Position numbers and translations under genes: made by a program. A stretch of 64,000 nucleotides of DNA from DASXRU01 sp033856235 (GTDB lineage: Bacteria; Acidobacteriota; Blastocatellia; Pyrinomonadales; Pyrinomonadaceae). Numbering within the stretch: the first letter of the stretch is position 1; each line of letters begins with the position of its first letter. Where the stretch lies: assembly GCA_033856235.1 (NCBI GenBank), contig JAWVFI010000114.1, forward strand, positions 1 to 64,000, in the 5' to 3' direction. Of this stretch, positions 43,101 to 52,372 are shown in pieces. The notes below the pieces were generated by a model. The model had not been told where the DNA came from, searched no databases, and was given only the letters and a program-made list of their open reading frames with translations.

Positions 43101-46100
43101 CCCCTCGACCATTTACGCGGGAACGCGAAGTGGCGTTTATAAGAGCACCGATGGGGGCCGCAACTGGAATGCAATCAACACGGGTTTGGTGCGGCCCAGT
43201 GTAGTGGCACTAGTGGTCGATCCGATTACACCGTCGACTGTTTACCTGGCTGCTAACTTTTCAAACGACTTCGACAGCAGCCGCGGGGTCTTCAAGAGCA
43301 CAGATGGCGGCGGCAATTGGAATCCGGTTAATACCGGTTTGGGAGGTGCCGGGATTTTGACCCTGGCTATTGATCCGGTCACGCCCTCAACACTCTATGC
43401 CGGGTGGAGCAGTGGCATCTTCCGGACCACCAACGGAGGCAGCAGCTGGAGTCAAATTGGTTCGGCGCTGTCATTCATTGATGCAATTGCTATCGACCGG
43501 ACAAGTCCTACAACAATTTATGCCGGAGGAGACTCGTCGAATGGTGGAGTCTCCCGGAGCACGAACGGCGGCGTAACCTGGCAAGCAATCAACAATGGTC
43601 TGACCAGCAGCTTCGTAAAATGCCTGGCGATTGATCCGTTAACACCTTCGACAATCTACGCTGGGCTTAATGGTGGAGTATTCAAAAGTGTCAACTCCGG
43701 CAACAGTTGGACACCTATAAATAGCGGGATTACAAACACGTTCACTAGTTCAATCGCGATTGATCCCGTCACACCATCCACTGTTTATGTAACCGCCTTT
43801 GGTGGCGGACTGTTTAAGAGCACCAATGGAGGTAATAACTGGACTCCTGCTAATAACGGCTTGCGTTATCCCTATATCTCAACCGTAATTATCAACCCCA
43901 GTAAACCATTAACGCTTTATGTAGGACTGAATGTTTACCCTCCGGACGATGATGCGTTCGTTACCAAGATAAATCCTGCCGGCAGCAGCTTCGTATACTC
44001 CACGCTCCTTGGCGGCAGCCCGCCTTCCGGAGACTCATCAAATATCAACGATGAGGCGTTTGGCATTGCGATTGATTCGGCCGGCAATGCCTATGTAGCG
44101 GGCAATAGTCGCTCGGCGAATTTCGCGGTGACTCCGAATGCTTATCAGCCATTCAATCGCGGATTCTCCGACGCCTTCGTGGCGAAGTTGACCATGTCGT
44201 ATGTCATCGACGGCCAGGTATTGGACGCGAGCAACGCGCCGGTCAGCGGCGCGGTGGTAACGATAAACGACGGGGCTTCGCTGAGTTCAGTCGTTACCGA
44301 AGCTTCGGGTGCATATCAGTTCTCGCAGTTGCGCGAGGGCGGCAACTTCACTGTAAGTGCAGCTAAACCTCACTTCACGATGGCGCCCCAAAGCCAGACC
44401 TTCAACAACCTAACCAGCAATCAAACCGTCAACTACGTAGCCACTGCTACGAACGCGCCCTTCTACACGATTAGTGGAGCGGTCACAAATAATGGTGTCG
44501 GCTTGCCGGGCGTGGCAATCACTTTGGGAGGTTCACAGGCGCAAGTGGCTACGACCGATGCCAACGGGAACTACTCGTTCTCGCTCGCTGGGGGCGGCAG
44601 TTACACCGTCACGCCGGCGCTGTTTGCTTTCACCTTTAGTCCTACCAGTCTGAGCTTCAATAATTTAAGTGTGGATCAAACGGCTAACTTCTCAGCAACT
44701 CGCCAGAGCTTCGTCGTGACCAATGCTAACGACCATGGCAGTGGGTCCTTGCGGCAAGCCATCGATGACGCAAACGCGACGGCCGGCGTTGACACAATTG
44801 TTTTCAACATTCCCGGCAGCGGCGTGCATACAATCAATCTGGTAATCGCGCTGTCGCCAATCTCCGATCCTGTCGTTATTGACGCTACCACCCAACCGGG
44901 TTATGCCGGCACGCCGCTGATCGAGCTGGACGGCGCCGTCGCAGGCGATGGCGCGTCTGGTTTCTCGATCACTGGCGGCGGCACGACGATTCGGGGCTTT
45001 GCGATTAATCGCTTTAATAATGCGGGAATCGCCCTGGCTACCAATGGCAATAATGTGATTCAGGGTAACTACATCGGCCTAAGCGCCAGCGGAACTTTAG
45101 CGCGTGCCAACAGCAGCGGCATTGTAATATCCAATGCTCCAAACAACTTGATTGGCGGATCAACGGCGGCAGCGCGAAACGTCATTTCGGCGAATACTTT
45201 TGATGGCATCAGCCTCCTTGGTAACGGCAATCAGATATCCGGCAATTTCATTGGTACCAATTCAGCCGGTACGGCGGCACTCGGCAACCAGACCAAAGGG
45301 GTGGACATTTTCAACGTGCAGGGGGTGTCCTCCGTAAACAATATTATTGGCGGAACGGCCGCCGGCGCCGGCAATCTCGTCTCCGGTAATCAAACAGGAA
45401 TTTACCTGAGTTCCTCGGGGGCGCTGGTCCAGGGAAATCTGATCGGGACCGACGTCACCGGTACGCTGGCGATCGGCAACAACCAGGGTATTCAAAACTT
45501 CTCCCCCAATGTCATTATCGGGGGCACCGTCCCCGGCGCTCGAAACATCATTTCCGGAAACCTCGGGACGGGATTAACTCTGGTTGGTGCAGGAAGCCGC
45601 CTCGAGGGAAACTTTATCGGCACTGACATAACGGGCACCGTCGCTTTGGGGAATGGTGGCTTCGGCGTAGTTGCCGGCAATGGCGCCCTGATTGGCGGCA
45701 CCACGTCGGAGGCCAGGAATATCATTTCCGGCAATCATGGAAATATCTCTCTCGGCTCAAACAGCTCGGGTCCTCAGGCGACGGTCCAGGGAAACTACAT
45801 CGGAACCGATGTAACCGGCTATGTGGCGTTCGCAGGGCAGGGGCCGGGTATTTCAATTTCAGGCTTTGGTAACCTGATAGGCGGCCTGGTTCCAGGTGCG
45901 CAAAACTTGATCTCCGGTAACTCGCTCGGGATTGAGATTAACGAATCGTCCGGAATTGGATTAGTTAATAACACGATCCAGGGGAACATCATCGGTTTGA
46001 ATGCCGCCGGCACTGCGCCGCTACCCAATGCGTTTGGCGGCATTCGCATATCCAATTCTCCCAACAATTTAATTGGCGGCGATCAAAGTAGCGCGGCTAA

Positions 46101-49100
46101 CAGAATTAGTTTTAATGGGGGGCCTGGGGTCTACGTTTCTTCCGGAACCGGCAATACGGTGCGGGGCAACTCCATCTTTTCCAATAGTGAGCTGGGGATC
46201 GATCTTGGTCTGGTAGGCATCACTCCCAACGAGGTGAATGACCCGGACACGGGCGCCAACAACTTGCAAAACTTTCCGCTCCTGAGTTCCGTGATTTCTG
46301 ATAGCGCTTCGACCACGATCCAGGGGACGCTTAACTCGACACCTAATACAACATTTCGGATTGATTTCTATTCGAATGCCGCCTGCGATCCTTCAGGAAA
46401 TGGCGAAGGCGCGCAGTTCGTAGGGACGACTAATGTGACCACCGCTGCCGATGGCAACGCGGCTATCAACGCGGTTCTCCCAGCGCTGGCGACGGGAAGG
46501 GCCCTGGTTGCCACCGCGACGGACCCGGCAGGAAACACCTCGGAGTTCTCTCCGTGCAATTCGAGCCAGACCTTCGGCAGCGTCCACTTCAGTACCACAA
46601 ATTACTTTTCACTTGAAGATGTTGGCAATCTAACCATCACAGTTCTTCGAACCGGGGGCAGCAAGGGCACACTTTCCGTTAACTACGCCACTGCGGACGG
46701 CACCGCGCAAGCGGGATCTGATTACTCAGCAGTCTCCGGAACGCTGGTATTCGCCGACGGCGAAACCAGCAAGACGTTCACTATCCCGATCGTCAACGAT
46801 GGTGTCACCGAACCTAATGAGACGCTACGATTAGTACTCAGTGGAATAACTGATTTAGAAAGACTGGGGAATCCCTACACGGCCACGGTCACCCTTCAGG
46901 ACAACAGCACGACACTTTATTTGATCATCAACCCTGCGGATCCACTCGGTGAGATCACTGTGCCTGAGGGAGATAGCGGAAGCACGAACGTAGTGGTGCC
47001 GGTTGGCCTGTCGGCAGCTACCGGGCGGACCGTCACCGCAGATTTCGTTACGAACGCGGGAACCGCAACCAGCGGAGTAGATTTCACTCCGGTTTCCGGC
47101 ACTCTCACCTTTGCGCCTGGCGTGACTGAGCAAACAATAACTTTCCCAATCATCGGCGACACTCTGAGCGAGAACAATGAGACGGTGCAGGTGATGCTCT
47201 CAAACGCCACTAATGCGACCATCCTTGACTACTTCTTCGTTCGCATTATTAACGACGATCCTCTGCCGGGTGTTTCGATTGCCGACGTCAGCGTAACAGA
47301 GGGGAACTCAGGCACAACCACTTTGGGCTTTACCGTCACTCTATCGCCCGTAAGTGGCCGAACGGTGAGAGTGAATTACTCAACGGCCAATGGCACGGGG
47401 ACAGCCGGCAGTGACTTTGTTACCGCGAACGGCACGCTGACTTTCAATGCCGGCGAAACCACTAAGACGGTTTCAGTCACGGTAAATGGCGATACCACCG
47501 TTGAAGCTAACGAAACTATCTTTGTAGATCTCACCAGTCCGTCTGGAGCGACGATCACGCGGGCCAGAGGAACGGGGACAATCATCAACGATGACGGTGG
47601 TACCGTGCAGTTCAGTGCAGCGAATTACATCAAGAGCGAAGGCGGCAGCACGAATATCACCGTGACGCGGACGGGTGACACTTCAGGGGCCGCGTCGGTG
47701 GAATTCCGTACCGGCGGCAATAGTTTTGTGGCCTGCAATGTCCTGAATGGCGCGGCCGTGCAGAACTGCGACTTCGTGGTCAGTGCGGGCACGTTGAACT
47801 TCGCGGCCGGTCAGACCAGCCGGACTTTCCCGGTGATGATTTATGACGACACCTATCTGGAAGGCGACGAGACGCTTAGCCTCACGCTCATGAACCCGGT
47901 CGGAACGACCTTAGGCTCCCAAAGTGCCGCCAGCCTGATGATTCTGGATAACGATTCGCCTGGCGCGCCGTCAATCGCGCCCAAGACATTTGTCGCCAGC
48001 CTGGCCTCTGATCAGGAAGTTCCGCCCACGGGAACCAACGGGAAAGGCGGCGGCGTGGTGAAGCTCGATGCCCTCGAAGCGAATGCTAAAGTCGGACTAA
48101 TCTTTTCCCACCTGAGCAGCGCAGAAACGGATGCCCACATTCATGGGCCGGCCGCTGCCGGAGCAAATGCGCCGGTAGTATTTCCGCTGCCTTCAGGAAT
48201 GGTGAATGGATTCGACATTGCGCCCACGCCGCAGCAGGTTGCGGATTTCAAAGCCAATCTGCAGTACATGAATGTGCACACTACCAATTTCCCCAACGGC
48301 GAGATCCGGGGACAATTGCTCTGGAACCCTTTGAACGAAGCGCAGTACTTTGTGCAGCAGCACTACTTTGACTTTCTGGGCCGGCTGCCGGACCAGGGCG
48401 GTCTGGACTACTGGACTAACGAGCTGAACATCTGCGGCACGGATGTGCAATGCCTGCGCGATCGCACGGTGGGCGTGTCTAACGCGTTCTTTTATGAGGA
48501 CGAATACCAGCAGACGGCGTCGTATGTGTTCCTCCTCTATCGCGCAGCGTATGGCAACACGCAGCCGTTCCCCAATCCGGACCCGGCGAATCCCACGGAA
48601 GCTAATAAGCTGCCAAGGTATCTCACATTTGTGAGGGACCGGGCGCAGGTCGTCGGCGGTAGCGGGTTGGCCGCTTCACAACTGGCGCTGGCGAACACTT
48701 TTGTGCAACGGCCGGAGTTTGTGACGAAGTATCCGTTGGGCCTATCAACGGGAGCGCAATTCGTGGACGCCGTGCTGGCCAATATCCTCAGCGCCGATGG
48801 CGCGACCTTTGCGGTGGCAGATCGGAACGCTCTAATTACTCACTTCAACAATGGCGGGCGGGGATTGGTAATGTTCCACCTGGCGAACGATTACTGGAAC
48901 GGTTGTAACCGGCTGCCGGGAAGCCCGGCGGCGCCGTGCGTGCCGTCAGGGTTTGGCGCGCCGGTTGATAACCGCGCGTTCATTGATGCGGAGTACAATC
49001 GCTCATTCGTGTACTCGCAATACTCAGGGTACCTCAGGCGTGATTCTGACATAGACGGTTTTATCTTCTGGCTGAACCAGGTCAGTACCGCGCCGCCGCG

Positions 49101-49209
49101 GAACGTGAGCAAACAACATGCGATGGTCTGCGCCTTTATCACCTCGACGGAGTATCAACTGCGCTTTGCGGACAAGGCCCCACGGACAAATGCCGAGTGC
49201 GCTCCGTAG
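40135..49209 (+). CDS. Giant modular secreted protein (SBBP, BNR, beta-helix, Calx-beta, CHRD, DUF4214)
   Basis: About 3024 residues, mostly extracellular beta structure. After a signal-anchor-like N-terminus come, in order: an N-terminal domain common to SBBP proteins (about 62-288); SBBP beta-propeller repeats (292-399); BNR/sortilin-like repeats with KSTNGGxxW (400-709); SBBP (713-953); BNR (953-1266); SBBP (1271-1352); two carboxypeptidase-regulatory-like domains (1356-1522); a right-handed beta-helix with IGGT and NxIxGNxIG repeats (1526-2056); an Ig-like domain; about four Calx-beta domains (2148-2609); a CHRD domain (2616-2733); and a DUF4214 tail. Function is unknown; adhesion or surface-structure roles fit. 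TTG at 40069 is an alternative start. Confidence 0.9.
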   Translation: MFLEPNSSYSRKSSSRAVVCALLVAIALAAVCASRIVDAAFHVASPGESKLSVPTLPSAAGIGARYGELPLRFEPNQGQSDAQVKFLSRGPGYDLFLTSTGAVLTLRKPQLRSDKAKQSGLNPDVLTPAKDQAAVLRLKMIGANPSAQVAGHDQLPGKVNYLIGADQDKWHTDIPTYRKVQYSSIYPGVNLVYYGNHAELEYDFVVAPGGNIEAIKFQFDGADRISLDGTGDLRLTVAQSEVKLHQPVIYQLGDGGERREVKGTYLLKNREVGFKIGAFDSSKPLIIDPVLSYATLVGAGSDEYAYGIAVDSSGNAYLTGATNSSGFPTTSGAFQVSGNSGAFVSKLDPTGTTLLYSTYLSGSSGATGTAIAVDASGNAYVTGHTSSLDFPSLNALRGAYNFVKSNNGGANWTGKNLSPPRSINAVVIDPQTPSTLYAGTNGGPGVYKSTDSGTTWTALNTGSSGVAVVAMAIDPITPANIYAATISPNTGVMKSTNGGSTWVSQNLTGTGGIYSLAMDPVTPSTLYLGSNGGLFKTTNGGTSWAPSNNGLTTYAFTITVDPSTPATVYAAGGGVFKSTNAGANWAPINTGLPSTFVHAFAISPGSQATIYAGTSNGVFKSTNGGSNWVGANTGLGDASIYSFAIDPANNAVIYAGSSNGKIFKTLDGGSSWALAYGTTVGLTVSSLVIDPSAATNVYAGTSGSVSSGDYEAFVVKLNAMGSGLIYGTFLGGSAGDFGYGLALDSAGNAYVTGATGSSDFLTANAAQPALNGINDAFVAKVNSSGSALLYSTYLGGSGSETGFAIAVDASGNAYVTGNTQSTNFPLATPFQSTLAGQFGGDAFATKLNSNGSLVYSTYLGGNDIDSGFAIAADSSGNAYITGSTTSSNFPTLSPIQSTNAGGFVTKLNSLGSGLVYSTYLGIGRGIAVDLSGNAYVTGYTNSPEFPTVVGALRTKSPFFESTNSAASWSNQNYGLRRDIVTVLAVNPVTPSTIYAGTRSGVYKSTDGGRNWNAINTGLVRPSVVALVVDPITPSTVYLAANFSNDFDSSRGVFKSTDGGGNWNPVNTGLGGAGILTLAIDPVTPSTLYAGWSSGIFRTTNGGSSWSQIGSALSFIDAIAIDRTSPTTIYAGGDSSNGGVSRSTNGGVTWQAINNGLTSSFVKCLAIDPLTPSTIYAGLNGGVFKSVNSGNSWTPINSGITNTFTSSIAIDPVTPSTVYVTAFGGGLFKSTNGGNNWTPANNGLRYPYISTVIINPSKPLTLYVGLNVYPPDDDAFVTKINPAGSSFVYSTLLGGSPPSGDSSNINDEAFGIAIDSAGNAYVAGNSRSANFAVTPNAYQPFNRGFSDAFVAKLTMSYVIDGQVLDASNAPVSGAVVTINDGASLSSVVTEASGAYQFSQLREGGNFTVSAAKPHFTMAPQSQTFNNLTSNQTVNYVATATNAPFYTISGAVTNNGVGLPGVAITLGGSQAQVATTDANGNYSFSLAGGGSYTVTPALFAFTFSPTSLSFNNLSVDQTANFSATRQSFVVTNANDHGSGSLRQAIDDANATAGVDTIVFNIPGSGVHTINLVIALSPISDPVVIDATTQPGYAGTPLIELDGAVAGDGASGFSITGGGTTIRGFAINRFNNAGIALATNGNNVIQGNYIGLSASGTLARANSSGIVISNAPNNLIGGSTAAARNVISANTFDGISLLGNGNQISGNFIGTNSAGTAALGNQTKGVDIFNVQGVSSVNNIIGGTAAGAGNLVSGNQTGIYLSSSGALVQGNLIGTDVTGTLAIGNNQGIQNFSPNVIIGGTVPGARNIISGNLGTGLTLVGAGSRLEGNFIGTDITGTVALGNGGFGVVAGNGALIGGTTSEARNIISGNHGNISLGSNSSGPQATVQGNYIGTDVTGYVAFAGQGPGISISGFGNLIGGLVPGAQNLISGNSLGIEINESSGIGLVNNTIQGNIIGLNAAGTAPLPNAFGGIRISNSPNNLIGGDQSSAANRISFNGGPGVYVSSGTGNTVRGNSIFSNSELGIDLGLVGITPNEVNDPDTGANNLQNFPLLSSVISDSASTTIQGTLNSTPNTTFRIDFYSNAACDPSGNGEGAQFVGTTNVTTAADGNAAINAVLPALATGRALVATATDPAGNTSEFSPCNSSQTFGSVHFSTTNYFSLEDVGNLTITVLRTGGSKGTLSVNYATADGTAQAGSDYSAVSGTLVFADGETSKTFTIPIVNDGVTEPNETLRLVLSGITDLERLGNPYTATVTLQDNSTTLYLIINPADPLGEITVPEGDSGSTNVVVPVGLSAATGRTVTADFVTNAGTATSGVDFTPVSGTLTFAPGVTEQTITFPIIGDTLSENNETVQVMLSNATNATILDYFFVRIINDDPLPGVSIADVSVTEGNSGTTTLGFTVTLSPVSGRTVRVNYSTANGTGTAGSDFVTANGTLTFNAGETTKTVSVTVNGDTTVEANETIFVDLTSPSGATITRARGTGTIINDDGGTVQFSAANYIKSEGGSTNITVTRTGDTSGAASVEFRTGGNSFVACNVLNGAAVQNCDFVVSAGTLNFAAGQTSRTFPVMIYDDTYLEGDETLSLTLMNPVGTTLGSQSAASLMILDNDSPGAPSIAPKTFVASLASDQEVPPTGTNGKGGGVVKLDALEANAKVGLIFSHLSSAETDAHIHGPAAAGANAPVVFPLPSGMVNGFDIAPTPQQVADFKANLQYMNVHTTNFPNGEIRGQLLWNPLNEAQYFVQQHYFDFLGRLPDQGGLDYWTNELNICGTDVQCLRDRTVGVSNAFFYEDEYQQTASYVFLLYRAAYGNTQPFPNPDPANPTEANKLPRYLTFVRDRAQVVGGSGLAASQLALANTFVQRPEFVTKYPLGLSTGAQFVDAVLANILSADGATFAVADRNALITHFNNGGRGLVMFHLANDYWNGCNRLPGSPAAPCVPSGFGAPVDNRAFIDAEYNRSFVYSQYSGYLRRDSDIDGFIFWLNQVSTAPPRNVSKQHAMVCAFITSTEYQLRFADKAPRTNAECAP
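41331..42260 (+). repeat. First block of BNR/sortilin-like repeats within the giant gene
   Basis: Codons for units containing KSTNGG-W are repeated at roughly 45-55 residue spacing. A second block of the same kind lies at about 42990-43930. The two blocks are divided by an SBBP block, suggesting duplication of a larger segment. Confidence 0.7.
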
Positions 49210-49289
49210 CATTTCCAGCCGCGAGGGGCAATGGATGCGATTGCGATGCCCGCGAGCTTTCCCTGAAAAGGCCGTGGGAAGGTATAGCC

Positions 49290-49670
49290 ATGCTTCTCGG
49301 TCATAAGAATAGATCGCATTGTCGTTTCGGATTGCTGGCCCTGGCGTTAGTTCCGATGCTGGGAATGACGGTCTGTAGGCGAGCCCCCAAGGCAACCGAG
49401 CACGTTCCGAGTGCCGCGTCAGCCACCCCAGCCGCTACCGTGGAGACAAAAACGTACCACGGCGTTGGAGTCGTTAAGGCAATCCATCCCAAAGACCTCG
49501 TGATTGAAATTGATCACGAGGCGATCCCTGATCTGATGCCCGCCATGCAGATGGCGTTCTATGTGAAGGACAAATCTGTGTTGCAGGGCGTGAAGCTCGA
49601 GGACCGGATTGAGTTCACACTTGAGAACGGCGTCGGCGGACTGAAGATCACTGAGATCGGGCGGAAGTGA
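49290..49670 (+). CDS. Exported CusF-like copper-binding protein
   Basis: A 126-residue protein. A signal peptide ends near VCRRAP, so Cys23 could be lipidated though the lipobox is not canonical. Residues about 50-126 match the CusF-type domain seen in the CusF-SCO protein, with the Met motif MPAMQMAFYV. ATG 49290 is chosen because GGGAAGG lies 7 nt upstream; the earlier frame from 49197 overlaps the end of the giant gene. It may carry copper in the periplasm. Confidence 0.82.
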   Translation: MLLGHKNRSHCRFGLLALALVPMLGMTVCRRAPKATEHVPSAASATPAATVETKTYHGVGVVKAIHPKDLVIEIDHEAIPDLMPAMQMAFYVKDKSVLQGVKLEDRIEFTLENGVGGLKITEIGRK

Positions 49671-49735
49671 GCAGGAGGCAGGAGCACGAGCAGGTAAAGC
49701 CTGCCGACTGCTCCTGCCGACTGCTCCTGCTTCAC
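49663..49735. repeat. Inverted repeat bridging two convergent genes
   Basis: Left arm about 49663-49693 and right arm about 49700-49735 contain GAGCAGGAGGCAGGAGCA-type units in opposite orientation with a short loop. The element covers both stop codons, of the CusF-like gene and the FHA gene, and could act as a two-way terminator. Confidence 0.7.
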
Positions 49736-50604
49736 TTAGGCTGGATGCGGAGCACGTAGGTGCAGAAGGCGATCTTCTCGTCGGGCTGGACGCTGATTCG
49801 TTCTTCGCGCGGCACCTCGCGGCCGGAGACGAGGGTTGGATTGCGGCCTTTCGGCGTCAACCAGTAACGGCCTTCCTCATCCAACTGCAGAGTCGCATGC
49901 ACGCGGCTGACTTCCACGTCGCCCTTCAGTGGGAGATCAACGGTGGTGGACTTTGAGCCGCGGCCGATGGTTATCTCGTTTTTGGTGATAGGAACCACCG
50001 CCTGGCGCACTCCATCGCGCCACACTTCGATCGAATAGAGGGTGACGATACGCGGCCGGACCACTGTCATGTCGCCTTCGGTTGGCTCTGCATCGCCTTC
50101 GCCCTGAGTGACCGCACTCACATCGCCGGCCGATTCCGATTGCGTTCCGGGAGCGATTGCCCCCGGGCGCACCGAAACCATCGTGTGGCCTCCTTCGGTC
50201 TCGTCCCAAACGGCCTGCACTCTGAATTCACCCTTCTTCAGCGTACCATCCACGCGTAGTTCGACAGCAAACGACTTAGCAGCCAGCTGCGTGGAGCCAC
50301 TCAGTTCGCGCGCCCGTTCTGACAGCACGTGAAAGAGACCCTGCTCCAGCCCACGCCGCTTGTCACCCTGCCAGTCCTTGTCGTCTTCGCTGCTGAGGTA
50401 AACGATATACTCTCGGGGAATGTAGGTGACGCCGCCGGGCGGAGTAAACATCTCGCGCTGCATCGCGGCTTCCACTTCGCGCGCCACCTTGACCAAAAAT
50501 TCTTCCCAGATACGGCGTGGCTTTACTTGCTCGTCTGCGGCCTCCAAAGGATCTTCAGAGCCTTCGCCATCTACCCAACGTCTAATCGAATCTAATAAAC
50601 CCAC
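49732..50604 (-). CDS. FHA-domain protein with DUF3662-type N-terminus
   Basis: A 290-residue protein of the FhaA type. Residues 1-110 match the DUF3662 domain (MGLLDSIRRWVDG, REYIVYLSSEDDKDW), a proline- and charge-rich linker follows, and the FHA domain (about 195-285) carries ITIGRG, SRVHATLQ and the EGRYWLTPKG block. FHA domains bind phosphothreonine, so it is a likely substrate or adaptor for the kinase upstream. GTG at 50604 follows AAGGAGA by 12 nt. Confidence 0.9.
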   Translation of the reverse strand: MGLLDSIRRWVDGEGSEDPLEAADEQVKPRRIWEEFLVKVAREVEAAMQREMFTPPGGVTYIPREYIVYLSSEDDKDWQGDKRRGLEQGLFHVLSERARELSGSTQLAAKSFAVELRVDGTLKKGEFRVQAVWDETEGGHTMVSVRPGAIAPGTQSESAGDVSAVTQGEGDAEPTEGDMTVVRPRIVTLYSIEVWRDGVRQAVVPITKNEITIGRGSKSTTVDLPLKGDVEVSRVHATLQLDEEGRYWLTPKGRNPTLVSGREVPREERISVQPDEKIAFCTYVLRIQPK

Positions 50605-50639
50605 GCTGTTTCGTTTCTCCTTAACTATGTTTCCGATTC

Positions 50640-50740
50640 TTGTAGGGGTGGCCCTTAGTGGCCACGCTTTTCGTTAGTTTTGAAGTCTCCAGGAATTGAG
50701 CGCTTAAAAGGGGTGGCCACGAAGGGCATCCCCCTACAAA
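50640..50740. repeat. Inverted repeat between FHA and kinase genes
   Basis: Left arm about 50640-50670 (TGTAGGGGTGGCCCTTAGTGG type) and right arm about 50710-50740 pair at roughly 24 of 30 positions around a 39-nt loop. The gap 50605-50743 is otherwise featureless. Confidence 0.75.
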
Positions 50741-50743
50741 CCC

Positions 50744-52282
50744 TCAGTCGAATCGCAAATACTTCCGGTTGACCCAGCCGCGATCAGAAGAAGCTGGATT
50801 GTCTTTCGTGCGGCCGTGCTCCAAGACCATGACTTCGCACCAGTTATTGGTGGCGTTTAGGATTCGGACCCGCGACCCCTGCTCTGCCAAACCGACGCGA
50901 TCATTCACCGGGCCGGGGTCAGAACGCAAGTTCAGATCGGTGATTGTCACCGCTTCGCGGCCTACGACATTCGGCGAACTGGTCGTCGTCGGAGCGGTCT
51001 GGACCCATCTCGAACGGATATATTTCTGCGTAGCGAAAAGCATCGCCGCAAAAGCGGCGATCAGAACGATGGCCACGATGACGGTAGTGCTTCGGCGCGG
51101 CGTCCTGGCGCCGGGTTGACGCGGCACCGGCCGGCGGGCGGCCGCATCTGGCATCGCCGCAATAATTTCGCCGGCCTTCTGTCGCGTCGCCGGTGGCGTT
51201 GTGGTTCGCGCGGCAACCGGCACGACGATACGGGCGCGCCGGGCGCCGTTTCCAGCCATCGCCAGCGGCACATTGCTGGTGAGCTCAAAATCAGGACGCG
51301 GTGGCGCTTGCGGCACCACCACAGTTTCCAGGCCCAGATCGGCGCTGGGACGTCGGCCGCTGCTGGCGTCTGAAATATCGAGCGGGCGAGTCGGCGGCAA
51401 GCCCGCATCGCTCAGATGGTCCCAAAACTCCTGCACTGTTTGATAGCGATCACCAGGCCGGCTCTGCGTGGCCCGGCGCAGGACTTCCAGCACCGCGGGC
51501 GCCCAGAACTCACTGGTGACGCTGGCGGGAAGTTCGCTAATCGAATGTTGGGCGAAGCGGCGCGGCGCCTCGCCAGTGATAATTGCATACGTCGTCTTGG
51601 CCAACGAATAGATGTCCGCGGCCGGCGTCAGGCGGCTGCGCATGATCGGGAGCGATGCCGTATCGAGTTGCCCTGTCTGCACCAGAGGGTTGTGTTCCGG
51701 CGCCGCGTAGATGTTGGTTCCCACTCGCGTAATCACTTCATCACCCAGGTCCGTTTTCGCCACGCCGAAGTCGGCGATCTTTACCACTTCGCAGTCCGCC
51801 GTCAACAAGAGGTTCTGGGGTTTGATGTCGCGATGAATGACGTTGTGCGAATGGGCGTGGGCCAGACCGGCGCAAACCTGCTCGAGATAAAAAAGCGCTC
51901 GCTGTAGCGGCAGCTTGCGGCCGCGACAGAGCGCGGCCAGGTCGCCGCCACTCAGGTACTCGAGCACAATGTAATGAAAAGCCTGGCCCGCGAGGTCGAT
52001 GGCCGTGCCATGACCCAGACGGTTGATGACGTGAGGGTGCCTGACCCGATCCAGAGCAACGGCTTCGTTCTGGAAATTCTCGATTAGCGTGCGCTCCAGT
52101 TCAGGATCCGGCACGCCCTGGAGGAGGACGTTCAGCGCTTTGATTACAACTTCCGGAGCCGGTCCTTCCGTTGCGGCGCGATCATGGGCCACGTAAATCT
52201 CGGCGTAACTGCCGCGCCCCAGACACTGTTCGATGTCGTAACGTCCATCGACCGTAGTTTGTAAGACCTGTAATTCCGACAT
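50744..52282 (-). CDS. Membrane Ser/Thr protein kinase with SH3-like tail
   Basis: A 512-residue PknB-type kinase. The glycine loop is LGRGSYAEIYVA, the ATP-lysine Lys48 in VVIKAL, HRD at 150-152, DFG at 171-173 and APE in YAAPEHNP. A single membrane helix spans about 399-421. The exported C-terminus is an SH3b-like domain (AVTITDLNLRSDPG), used elsewhere to sense or bind cell-wall material, instead of PASTA repeats. ATG 52282 is chosen; the open frame continues 18 nt into a repeat. Confidence 0.93.
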   Translation of the reverse strand: MSELQVLQTTVDGRYDIEQCLGRGSYAEIYVAHDRAATEGPAPEVVIKALNVLLQGVPDPELERTLIENFQNEAVALDRVRHPHVINRLGHGTAIDLAGQAFHYIVLEYLSGGDLAALCRGRKLPLQRALFYLEQVCAGLAHAHSHNVIHRDIKPQNLLLTADCEVVKIADFGVAKTDLGDEVITRVGTNIYAAPEHNPLVQTGQLDTASLPIMRSRLTPAADIYSLAKTTYAIITGEAPRRFAQHSISELPASVTSEFWAPAVLEVLRRATQSRPGDRYQTVQEFWDHLSDAGLPPTRPLDISDASSGRRPSADLGLETVVVPQAPPRPDFELTSNVPLAMAGNGARRARIVVPVAARTTTPPATRQKAGEIIAAMPDAAARRPVPRQPGARTPRRSTTVIVAIVLIAAFAAMLFATQKYIRSRWVQTAPTTTSSPNVVGREAVTITDLNLRSDPGPVNDRVGLAEQGSRVRILNATNNWCEVMVLEHGRTKDNPASSDRGWVNRKYLRFD

Positions 52283-52291
52283 GATTAGCAT

Positions 52292-52367
52292 GTAACGCAA
52301 ACTCTAGTTTGCGATTAGTCGAAGGCCAGTTCGACTGGCGCCGAACGCAAACTAAAGTTCGCGTTAC
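52292..52367. repeat. GCAAACT-family paired palindrome, copy 3
   Basis: Arms 52292-52313 and 52346-52367 match at 20 of 22 positions, with a further hairpin GCCAGT/ACTGGC (52325-52339) in the loop. It occupies the gap between the kinase and phosphatase genes, 9 nt before the kinase start and 5 nt after the phosphatase stop. Confidence 0.85.
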
Positions 52368-52372
52368 TGGCG

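Noticed and set aside
40101..49142. Many minus-strand and alternate frames inside the giant gene
   Set aside because: They arise from repetitive codon use in the beta-rich gene and have no domains or start signals.
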